Shown here piece after piece: positions 56,120 through 62,518 of a DNA stretch of 64,000 nt. Position numbers and translations under genes: made by a program. This DNA comes from Candidatus Thalassolituus haligoni. GTDB taxonomy: Bacteria > Pseudomonadota > Gammaproteobacteria > Pseudomonadales > Oceanobacteraceae. The stretch is from NCBI RefSeq assembly GCF_041222825.1, contig NZ_CP139482.1:1705001-1769000 (forward strand). Direction: 5' to 3'. Each line of letters opens with the position of its first letter. The first letter of the stretch is position 1. A model generated the notes under the pieces. It had not been told where the DNA came from, did not search any database, and saw nothing but the letters and a program-made list of their open reading frames with translations.

Positions 56120-56503
56120 ATGATATTTGAAGTTTTGAAGCAAAAAGCTAATGAGCTAAAAAAGCAGACGCTTACCGTATATTTTGCATCTCGTGATCCT
56201 AAACTTTCAATGCATATTAAAATAATCGCTATTCTTGTTGTTGCTTATGCATTAAGTCCAATTGATTTAATTCCCGATTTCATACCAATATTTGGTTTGC
56301 TCGATGACATTATTATTGTCCCACTTGGTTTAGCGCTCATAATTCATTTAACACCACCTGAAATAATTGAGGCGGCCCAAATAAAAGCTCTACAATCTAC
56401 AGAAAGACCAACAAGTTATATTGCAGCTATCATTTTTATTTTTATTTGGCTTACAATCTTATTGTTATCTGATCAGTGGTTTTATCATGAATTTATCACA
56501 TAA
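56120..56503 (+). CDS. YkvA/DUF1232-family membrane protein (cassette 7)
   Basis: The 127-residue protein carries the DUF1232 signature YALSPIDLIPDFIPIFGLLDDIIIVPLG in a hydrophobic stretch (about 35-75) and a second membrane helix near the C-terminus (IAAIIFIFIWLTILLLS). It should be an inner-membrane protein. Function of the family is unknown. ATG 56120; the stop lies within the R'' box of attC7. Confidence 0.9.
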   Translation: MIFEVLKQKANELKKQTLTVYFASRDPKLSMHIKIIAILVVAYALSPIDLIPDFIPIFGLLDDIIIVPLGLALIIHLTPPEIIEAAQIKALQSTERPTSYIAAIIFIFIWLTILLLSDQWFYHEFIT

Positions 56504-56602
56504 CAAACGGCTAAAACGGACAAATATTCGCTGTCACCTTTTTTGCAAAGAAACGCAAAAAAGCCGCCATTTAACATTTGCGCGGTTAGCCGGGCGTTAG
56601 CA
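56498..56602 (+). other. attC7
   Basis: ACATAAC (R'') and GTTAGCA (R', 56596) bracket a long near-palindrome very similar to attC5 (AACGGCTAAAACGGACAAAT against ATTTGCGCGGTTAGCCG); 105 bp. Confidence 0.92.
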
Positions 56603-56627
56603 CTCAAAACCCACGCATTGACGAGGT

Positions 56628-56996
56628 GTGATCCAATGGATTACACTTGTATCCATCCAGACAATTGTTGAACTCCCAGAATTCCAGAAACGAGCCGATG
56701 GCTTGCTCAAACCTGATGAAAAGGTAAGTATTATCAACTACTTAGCTTCTCACCCTCAATCCGGTGATCTTATGCAGGGAACAGGCGGAATCAGGAAGCT
56801 TCGCTGGTCTGCTCAGGGAAGAGGGAAAAGCGGTGGAGTCAGGGTGATTTATTATTATCACAATGGAGCGGTTCCTCTCTTTCTATTATCGGTTTTTGGT
56901 AAGGGCGAAAAGGCTAATATCAGCAAAGCCGAACGCAATGGGCTTGCTAAATTAACTCAACTATTACTCAAACATTATGGTGGTTCAAATGACTAG
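56628..56996 (+). CDS. RelE/HigB-type toxin (cassette 8)
   Basis: The 122-residue protein matches the RelE/ParE superfamily, HigB-2 branch: IVELPEFQKRADGLL, LASHPQSGDLMQGTGGIRKLRWS, GRGKSGGVRVIYYYHNG, PLFLLSVFGKGEKANISKAERNGL. These toxins usually cleave mRNA at the ribosome. Start GTG 56628 is the only upstream start in frame; a later start near TIVELP is possible. It overlaps the antitoxin gene by 8 bp. Toxin-first order fits HigBA. TA cassettes are thought to stabilise integron arrays. Confidence 0.9.
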   Translation: MIQWITLVSIQTIVELPEFQKRADGLLKPDEKVSIINYLASHPQSGDLMQGTGGIRKLRWSAQGRGKSGGVRVIYYYHNGAVPLFLLSVFGKGEKANISKAERNGLAKLTQLLLKHYGGSND

Positions 56997-57276
56997 TGCT
57001 TTCTCAAGTATTAAACAGGGCCTATCCGAAGCAATTGAATTTTCTGAGGGTAAAGTTAAAAAGGCAATCGTTCACGAGTTCGGCCCAGTGGATGTAAAAA
57101 AAATTAGGGCAAAGGTAGGTATGTCTCAAAATGAATTCGCATCTGCGTTTGGCATCAGTGTGAGTACGCTCCGTCACTGGGAGCGAGGTGATCGTACTCC
57201 TCACGGGCCTGCATTGGTTTTGCTAAATGTTGTCGCCAAAGAGCCTGGTGTTGTTCTTCGTGCTTTGGCATCGTAA
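56989..57276 (+). CDS. HigA-type XRE antitoxin (cassette 8)
   Basis: The 95-residue protein starts MTSAFSSIKQGLSEAIEFSEGK, the common HigA N-terminus, and carries an XRE HTH (VDVKKIRAKVGMSQNEFASAFGISVSTLRHWERGDRTP). It should bind and neutralise the upstream toxin and repress the pair. ATG 56989 is preferred to ATG 56977. Confidence 0.92.
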   Translation: MTSAFSSIKQGLSEAIEFSEGKVKKAIVHEFGPVDVKKIRAKVGMSQNEFASAFGISVSTLRHWERGDRTPHGPALVLLNVVAKEPGVVLRALAS

Positions 57277-57280
57277 AAAG

Positions 57281-57336
57281 TGCTAACAAGTAAAGCAAGC
57301 CGACGCATAAATGCGCGGCTTTTTTAGGCGTTAGGT
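57281..57336 (+). other. attC8
   Basis: TGCTAAC (R'') and GTTAGGT (R', 57330) bracket AAGCCGACGCATAAATGCGCGGCTT; 56 bp. Confidence 0.92.
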
Positions 57337-57343
57337 TTCAATC

Positions 57344-58082
57344 ATGATTACGAGCAAAGAGCCAGATTCATGGCAGGATCTCCAAAATCAGGTCGCACTA
57401 GTGCTGAGCAGTGTGGCTTTAATGTAGAATTAGAAAAAAAGATTGAAACCGTACGTGGTGACGTAGAACTAGATGTCTATGCAGAAGAGGTAATAAAAGG
57501 AAGAAAATATTCTATCGCCGTAGAGTGTAAAAACTGGAGAATAATATTCCGCAGCATGTAGTCCACAGCTTCAGAACAGTAGTTTCTGATCTAGGGGTTA
57601 ATGCTGGCTATATCGTTGCCAAAACTGGCTTTCAGTCTGGGGCCTTTTCTTCAGCAGATTTAACAAATATTGAATTGTTAACTTGGCCCGATTTTCAATC
57701 ACAGTTTTTTGAGTCATGGTATGAAACTCATTTTACTCACACCGTAGCTGAGAAACTTGATGGCCTAATGACTTACTCTGAACCATTCATGCCAGCATGG
57801 TTTGAAGTTATGGAAGAAGGCGATAAAGATCTGTACCTTGGCTACAAGCAGCAATTTGATGTCTTCGGCATGGTTATGCAGTCTATGGGGCCTTGGGTTC
57901 GTATGTTAAGACCAAATAAAATAGCACAATTACCGCTGATGGGTAGGCTTACTCCGAATAAAGAGCGCGATACCATTTCAGAAAATATTCTAAACGAACA
58001 GTATTATCGAGAGTTTCTAGATATGGCTATCGAACATGGAGAACACGCCCTTGGCTTGTTCAGAAAATTGCGTGACATTTAG
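57344..58082 (+). pseudogene. Mrr-like restriction-endonuclease-fold protein with two frameshifts (cassette 9)
   Basis: Three frames join into one protein. Frame 1 from ATG 57344: MITSKEPDSWQDLQNQVALVL. A slip near 57407-57415 moves to CGFNVELEKKIETVRGDVELDVYAEE...SIAVECKNW, which holds the PD-(D/E)XK core (ELDVY with VECK). A second slip near 57538-57545 (one base missing after TGG) moves to NNIPQHVVHSFRTVVSDLGV, then AGYIVAKTGFQ...LLTWPDFQ and a helical C-terminal region ending RKLRDI at 58082. It was a cytoplasmic nuclease, likely a defence or restriction enzyme; as read, no full product can be made. Sequencing error at short repeats cannot be excluded. Confidence 0.85.
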
Positions 58083-58372
58083 AGGTGCTGATCCACATCC
58101 ATACTGTTGTGGAGGATTCGAATCACAACGATCTTGGATTCCATGCCAGCTCGGTAAAAGATGATATGGCTGCCCTGACTGAACTTTTTGTACCCGGCCT
58201 TTATGTCATCCGCATCGCGGCCTATTTCAGGTTGGCGAGCAAGCAGCTTGAAGGCATCATCAAGCTGCTTGAGGTATTTGTCGCGTTGCCGCTTTCCCCA
58301 TTTTTCAGCGGTAAAGCGGCCAATATCAATAAGGTCTTTTCGAGCGGCGGCGGTGAGTAGGTATGAGCGCAT
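58079..58372 (-). CDS. parE: ParE-type toxin (cassette 9, reverse orientation)
   Basis: The 97-residue toxin matches ParE: YLLTAAARKDLIDIGRFTAEKWGKRQRDKYL, LARQPEIGRDADDIKAGYKKFSQGSHIIFYR and VVIRILHNSMD. ParE proteins poison DNA gyrase. ATG 58372 shares one base with the parD stop (TAATG). It is transcribed against the other cassette genes, so it needs its own promoter upstream of parD. Its 3' end overlaps the nuclease pseudogene by 4 bp. Confidence 0.94.
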   Translation of the reverse strand: MRSYLLTAAARKDLIDIGRFTAEKWGKRQRDKYLKQLDDAFKLLARQPEIGRDADDIKAGYKKFSQGSHIIFYRAGMESKIVVIRILHNSMDVDQHL

Positions 58373-58611
58373 TAGTGGGCTTCGTTATCTAGCTCAGCAA
58401 TAACGTTTTCAAGGGAGTAGTCCGCTATACCGCTTTGCTCGCCTTCATCCAACAGGCGCCGGAGCCTTTCAAGCTTGCTTTCCGTTTCTTCAAGCAGGCG
58501 CAGCCCGGCACGCACCACCTCGCTCGCCGAGCCGTAGCGGCCATTTTCAACCTGTGTGGCTATAAACTCGTCAAAGTGGGGGCCAAGTGTAATACTGGTG
58601 TTTCTAGCCAT
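58372..58611 (-). CDS. parD: ParD-type antitoxin (cassette 9, reverse orientation)
   Basis: The 79-residue protein is a ribbon-helix-helix antitoxin: MARNTSITLGPHFDEFIATQVENGRYGSASEVVRAGLRLLEE, followed by a C-terminal toxin-binding tail. ATG 58611 has AGGAGG upstream; the open frame starts 16 codons earlier at 58659. Antitoxin-first order is typical of ParDE. Confidence 0.94.
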   Translation of the reverse strand: MARNTSITLGPHFDEFIATQVENGRYGSASEVVRAGLRLLEETESKLERLRRLLDEGEQSGIADYSLENVIAELDNEAH

Positions 58612-58655
58612 GGGGTGCCTCCTGTACCAAATATTGGTATATTCTGCCAAAACAC

Positions 58656-58715
58656 CCATAACAAGGCAAGGCAGGCCGACGCGATAAAGCCGCGCGGTTT
58701 ATGGCGGCGTTATAT
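58656..58715 (+). other. attC9
   Basis: CCATAAC (R'') and GTTATAT (R', 58709) bracket AGGCCGACGCGATAAAGCCGC-type arms; 60 bp. It ends cassette 9. Confidence 0.88.
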
Positions 58716-58730
58716 TTCCGAGTATGAAAC

Positions 58731-59157
58731 TACTAACGAATAAAGGAATAGATGAGATTGAGGGTGCTCTAGCAGGCTGTTGATTTTATTCCTGAAGTTG
58801 CCCTAACGCTTCTGAAAGCACTGCCGGGGGCTCATCGTAAAACCGTAGGCGCGGATAAAAACTACGACACCAGGGGGTTTGTGAAGGGGCTGGCGAAGGT
58901 CAACAGCGTTCTTGAGATGACCATGATGGCTTACAACCTGGTGCGAATGGCAAAGTTACAGGGTCAATCCGTCTGATGAACGGAAACGGGGTGGAGAATC
59001 CTGTTTCCGGCGGAAAAATCACTCAGAAAACAACCAGATAAGCGTGAATTATCGGGTTGAAAAGCTTCTGTCGGCGAAGTGAATAAGAATTTCAACGGCC
59101 TGCTAGAGATACGAGGTATGGCACACCCTATCTCGTCGCGAAAGCGCTGTGTTAGGC
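58731..59157 (+). other. attC10 of a gene-less last cassette, split by an IS5 remnant
   Basis: TACTAAC (58731-58737) and GTTAGGC (59151-59157) are the outer boxes. With the IS (58773-59102) and one CTAG removed, the arms GATGAGATTGAGGGTGC and GCACACCCTATCTCGTC pair almost fully, giving a site of about 93 bp. Only about 15 bp separate it from attC9, so this cassette carries no gene. Confidence 0.75.
58773..59102 (+). mobile_element. 330-bp IS5-family remnant, copy B
   Basis: Ends CAGGCTGTTGA and TCAACGGCCTG are inverted repeats with one mismatch, flanked by a perfect CTAG target duplication (58769-58772 and 59103-59106). Inside, only a C-terminal transposase fragment remains (LTLLKALPGAHRKTVGADKNYDT, GLAKVNSVLEMTMMAYNLVRM), with its stop at 58974-58976. 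Intact ends and duplication show it moved as a short, non-autonomous unit. Confidence 0.9.
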
Positions 59158-59185
59158 TATGCGGCTTGTTTACAGGAGCCGGATA

Positions 59186-59689
59186 ATGACCGAGGTACAC
59201 GCTGCAATCGATATCGTTGCTGTCGACTTTCTGAACCCCCGCCACGCGGCTGATCTGGTCGCGTTACTCAATGCGTATGCAACGGATCCAATGGGCGGCG
59301 GCGAACCTTTGCCGCTGGCATGCCGTGCCTCTCTGGTGGCACGCCTGGCCACGCTGCCTTATGCCCACAGCTGGATAGCCTATGTCAATGATCAGCCCGC
59401 CGGGCTGCTCAACGCTTTTGAAGGCTTTTCGACCTTCAAGGCGCAACCCTTGCTGAACATTCACGACCTGGCTGTTAATGCGGATTTTCGCGGCTTGGGG
59501 CTGAGCCAGCAATTACTGGCAGCGGCAGAGCACAAGGCCCGTTTACTGGGCTGCTGCAAGGTGACGCTGGAAGTACTTTCCAACAATCATGTAGCGCAAC
59601 AGGCGTATCTGAAATACGGCTTTGCTGGCTACGAACTCGATCCGGAAGCCGGTCATGCCTTGTTCTGGCAAAAAATGCTGGATAACTGA
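59186..59689 (+). CDS. GNAT-family N-acetyltransferase (outside the array)
   Basis: The 167-residue enzyme is a GNAT: PYAHSWIAYVNDQPAGLLNAFEGF (beta3-4), LLNIHDLAVNADFRGLGLSQQLLAAAEHKA with the R-G-x-G-L-S acetyl-CoA loop, and VTLEVLSNNHVAQQAYLKYGFAGYEL. Substrate unknown. ATG 59186 follows CAGGAG. It starts 29 bp after the last attC core and has the base composition of the host, so it is a chromosomal gene flanking flgF rather than a cassette. Confidence 0.92.
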   Translation: MTEVHAAIDIVAVDFLNPRHAADLVALLNAYATDPMGGGEPLPLACRASLVARLATLPYAHSWIAYVNDQPAGLLNAFEGFSTFKAQPLLNIHDLAVNADFRGLGLSQQLLAAAEHKARLLGCCKVTLEVLSNNHVAQQAYLKYGFAGYELDPEAGHALFWQKMLDN

Positions 59690-60002
59690 TCTTGCCCTGA
59701 CACCGCATGGCGTATTGATAAACGCCGCAGGTATGAATGCGGCGGGCACCATGGCACGTCTTTCCTGATCATCTGCAAACCCTTCCCTGATTATCTTTAA
59801 ACCCTTCGCCGACGGGCGGCAAACAGCTGCCGTTTTTTTGACTGTGTCAGATAACTACTGCCGATATTTTTTTTAACCAATTGATATTAAAGTAATTTTT
59901 TTTATTGGCACAAGCCGTGCTTTGTTCTTGTTATTACGCCGTCCTGAACACAGCGGCACACATGAACAAGGTCTCCGCTGATCGGAGCACCGGGAGGACA
60001 TT
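59690..60002 (+). promoter_or_regulatory. intergenic region with the sigma-54 promoter of flgFGH
   Basis: TTGGCAC at 59906 with GTGCTTT gives GG at 59907-59908 and GC at 59919-59920, exactly 10 bp apart, a -24/-12 sigma-54 promoter about 80 bp before flgF. An AT-rich stretch (59870-59905) just upstream suits IHF or activator binding. No gene is seen in the rest of this 313-bp gap. Confidence 0.85.
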
Positions 60003-60749
60003 ATGGATCGGGCACTTTATATCGCTATGTCCGGCGCCCGCCAGAATACGCTGGGTCAGTCGGCCCATGCCAACAACCTGGCCAACGCCAGCACCACCGG
60101 GTTTCGTTCCGACTTTACTCAAAGCCGCGCCATGGGCGTGTTTGGTGAGCATTTTCCATCACGGGCGTATGCCCTGACAGAACGGCCAGCCAGTGACTTT
60201 CGTCAGGGACCGTTACAACAAACCGGTCGCAGCATGGACGTGTCTATCGAGGGCGAGGGCTGGTTTGCCGTGGTTGGCCCGGATGGTCAGGAAGCCTATA
60301 CCCGCTCTGGCGATCTCAGTGTTGATTCCGACGGTCGTCTGATGACCGGCACCGGCCTGCAACTGCTCGGTGATGGCGGCCCGGTGACCTTGCCGGAATT
60401 CACCAGCATCGAAGTCAGTCGTGCCGGTATCGTCAGTATCCAGCCCGCTGGAGAACAGCCGGTCGGTATTGCCGAGCCGGTGCAACTGAAGCTGGTGAAC
60501 CCCGATGCCCAATTGCTGGAAAAAGGCGAGGACGGCTTATTCCGCTTCCGCGACCCCAATACTCCCCCAGCACAGGGTGATGCCAATATCACTCTGGTCA
60601 ATGGCTTTCTCGAAGGCAGCAACGTCAATGCCGTCAGCGAACTGACCAGTCTGATTGCGCTGAATCGGCAGTACGAAATGCAGGTGAAACTGATGAAGCG
60701 GGTGGATGAAAATTCGGCCAGTACAACACAGTTGCTGGGCAACCAGTAA
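60003..60749 (+). CDS. flgF: flagellar proximal rod protein FlgF
   Basis: The 248-residue rod protein starts MDRALYIAMSGARQNTLGQSAHANNLANASTTGF and has the FlgF/G middle (RQGPLQQTGRSMDVSIEGEGWF, YTRSGDLSVDSDGRL) and C-terminal helix (EGSNVNAVSELTSLIALNRQYEMQVKLM). It forms the proximal rod. ATG 60003 follows GGGAGG. Confidence 0.97.
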   Translation: MDRALYIAMSGARQNTLGQSAHANNLANASTTGFRSDFTQSRAMGVFGEHFPSRAYALTERPASDFRQGPLQQTGRSMDVSIEGEGWFAVVGPDGQEAYTRSGDLSVDSDGRLMTGTGLQLLGDGGPVTLPEFTSIEVSRAGIVSIQPAGEQPVGIAEPVQLKLVNPDAQLLEKGEDGLFRFRDPNTPPAQGDANITLVNGFLEGSNVNAVSELTSLIALNRQYEMQVKLMKRVDENSASTTQLLGNQ

Positions 60750-60777
60750 GCGCGGCAGACAATAAGGGTTAACCACT

Positions 60778-61563
60778 ATGATGAATGCACTTTGGGTCAG
60801 CAAGACTGGTCTGGAAGCACAGGACTTGGCACTGACCACCGTTTCCAACAACCTGGCCAACGTCGCGACCACCGGCTTCAAGAAAGATCGGCCAGTGTTC
60901 GAAGATTTGCTGTATCAGATCGAACGTCAGCCTGGTGCCAACTCCTCAGCCGACAGCCGTTTGCCGTCAGGCTTGCAGTTGGGCACCGGGGTACGTACCG
61001 CCGGGACACAGAAAATTTTCACCACCGGGTCATTACAGCTGACCGATCAGCCGCTGGATATGGCCATTAACGGTCGTGGCTTTTTCCAGATCGCGATGCC
61101 GGATGGCAGCATCGGCTATACCCGCGATGGCACGTTTCATATCAATGATGAAGGCACCGTGGTGAATGTGAACGGCTACGCGCTGGAGCCACAGATATCG
61201 ATTCCCGATCAGGCCAGCACCGTCACCGTGAGTACCGACGGCATTGTGCAAGCCACCCTGACGGGGGATCCAACGCCGATTGATCTCGGCCAGATTGAAA
61301 CCATGGACTTTATCAACCCGGCGGGCTTGCAGGCGATGGGCGGCAACTTGTTCCAGGAAACCGCCGCCAGCGGTGCACCGCAAGGCGGTATTCCCAATGA
61401 AGCGGGGTTTGGTGCGATTCAGCAAGGTGCGCTGGAAAATTCCAACGTCGAAGTTGTGGAGGAGCTGGTGAAAATGATTACCGTCCAACGCTCCTACGAA
61501 ATGAACTCCAAAGTGGTCTCGGCAGCGGATCAGATGCTGCAGTTCCTGACCCAGAACGTCTAG
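60778..61563 (+). CDS. flgG: flagellar distal rod protein FlgG
   Basis: The 261-residue rod protein has N-terminal NALWVSKTGLEAQDLALTTVSNNLANVATTGFKKDRPVFEDLLYQ, QLTDQPLDMAINGRGFFQ and the C-terminal LENSNVEVVEELVKMITVQRSYEMNSKVVSAADQML. Length is typical. ATG 60778 or 60781. Confidence 0.98.
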   Translation: MMNALWVSKTGLEAQDLALTTVSNNLANVATTGFKKDRPVFEDLLYQIERQPGANSSADSRLPSGLQLGTGVRTAGTQKIFTTGSLQLTDQPLDMAINGRGFFQIAMPDGSIGYTRDGTFHINDEGTVVNVNGYALEPQISIPDQASTVTVSTDGIVQATLTGDPTPIDLGQIETMDFINPAGLQAMGGNLFQETAASGAPQGGIPNEAGFGAIQQGALENSNVEVVEELVKMITVQRSYEMNSKVVSAADQMLQFLTQNV

Positions 61564-61581
61564 GTGAGGGGTATAAAAGTG

Positions 61582-62319
61582 ATGACTCACAAGCTCCCTC
61601 TTGAATACACCCGAGTGTTCGGACTGCGAGTATCTGGCCTGTTTCTCTCGTTATCGCTATCGCTTGCCATGTTTGCCAGTGGTTGTACGTCGGTACCGAT
61701 GGAACGTGATGTCTTCCCCGGCGACCCGGATTTTGCCCCGGTATCTGCCCAGAGTTTGCAACCACCGCTACAGGCTACCGGCTCGTTGTACCAGCCTCGC
61801 TACAGCATGGGGCTGTACAGCGACCAGCAGGCGCGGCGGGTCGGCGACATCATCACGGTGATTTTTGACGAGCAGTACCAGTCGAGCAAGTCCGCAGAAA
61901 CCAAGGCCGACAAATCGTCGGCTAACAGCGTTGGTGCCGGCACGATTCTGGGCACCACGCCGGGATTGCAGAACCTCAACCTCGGGGTAGAAACCAACAG
62001 CGACAAACAATTTAAAGGCAAAGGGGAGGCCGACCGCTCCAATAGCCTGAGCGGCGAAATCAGCGTCTCGGTGGCCGAAGTACTGCCGAACGGCATTCTC
62101 AGGATACGCGGAGAAAAGTGGCTGACCCTGAGTGAGGGGGACGAGTACATCCGCATTATTGGCCTGATTCGTCCGCAAGACATAACCCCGAACAACACCG
62201 TCGCCAGCAGCAAGGTCGCCGATGCGCGTATCTCGTTTGGCGGGCGTGGCAACCTCAATAACAGCACCAAACAAGGATTGGTCGATCGTATTCTGACCTC
62301 GCCCTGGTGGCCCTTGTGA
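61582..62319 (+). CDS. flgH: flagellar L-ring lipoprotein FlgH
   Basis: The 245-residue lipoprotein has a signal peptide with lipobox FASG-C (Cys35) and the FlgH core: SLYQPRYSMGLYSDQQARRVGDIITVIFDEQ, FKGKGEADRSNSLSGEISVSVAEVLPNGILRIRGEKWLTLSEGDEYIRIIGLIRPQDI, and C-terminal TKQGLVDRILTSPWWPL. It forms the outer-membrane bushing of the flagellar motor. The open frame begins at GTG 61564; ATG 61582 gives a normal signal peptide. Unlike most operons, flgI does not follow. Confidence 0.97.
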   Translation: MTHKLPLEYTRVFGLRVSGLFLSLSLSLAMFASGCTSVPMERDVFPGDPDFAPVSAQSLQPPLQATGSLYQPRYSMGLYSDQQARRVGDIITVIFDEQYQSSKSAETKADKSSANSVGAGTILGTTPGLQNLNLGVETNSDKQFKGKGEADRSNSLSGEISVSVAEVLPNGILRIRGEKWLTLSEGDEYIRIIGLIRPQDITPNNTVASSKVADARISFGGRGNLNNSTKQGLVDRILTSPWWPL

Positions 62320-62518
62320 CATCTATCCGGGCGACCAGGGAAGGTCGGCCTGAACCTGAAAACCGCAACGCTCGCTGTTTTGACAGCCCAATAGCTCGTC
62401 GTGCCCGAAGCAGAATCAGGGCAAATGATAAAAACACGGCTAAGGTTATGAAGGTTATTAAGGTAATTACATGCTGCGATAAAAACGTTCCGCAGACAGA
62501 TCATCAAGGGGTGGGGAT

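Larger units (their letters stand above)
45977..59157 (+). mobile_element. chromosomal integron: dead intI, attI-like site and ten cassettes
   Basis: A minus-strand integrase remnant, an attI-like core at 47002-47008 and ten attC sites in direct orientation define the array. Cassette junctions (core GTT): 47002, 48726, 49600, 51564, 53008, 55377, 56092, 56596, 57330, 58709 and 59151. Cassettes are short and AT-rich; genes mostly read away from intI, except ParDE and the IS3 element. attC lengths range from about 56 to 105 bp and differ in sequence, so the cassettes come from varied sources, unlike the uniform VCRs of Vibrio cholerae. The array sits between flgE and flgF. Confidence 0.88.

Noticed and set aside
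46990..59157. CRISPR array, suggested by repeated palindromes
   Set aside because: The palindromes are attC sites of differing length and sequence separated by genes; no short regular repeats with spacers are present.
59186..59689. GNAT gene as an eleventh cassette
   Set aside because: No attC follows it before flgF, and its base composition matches the host rather than the cassettes.
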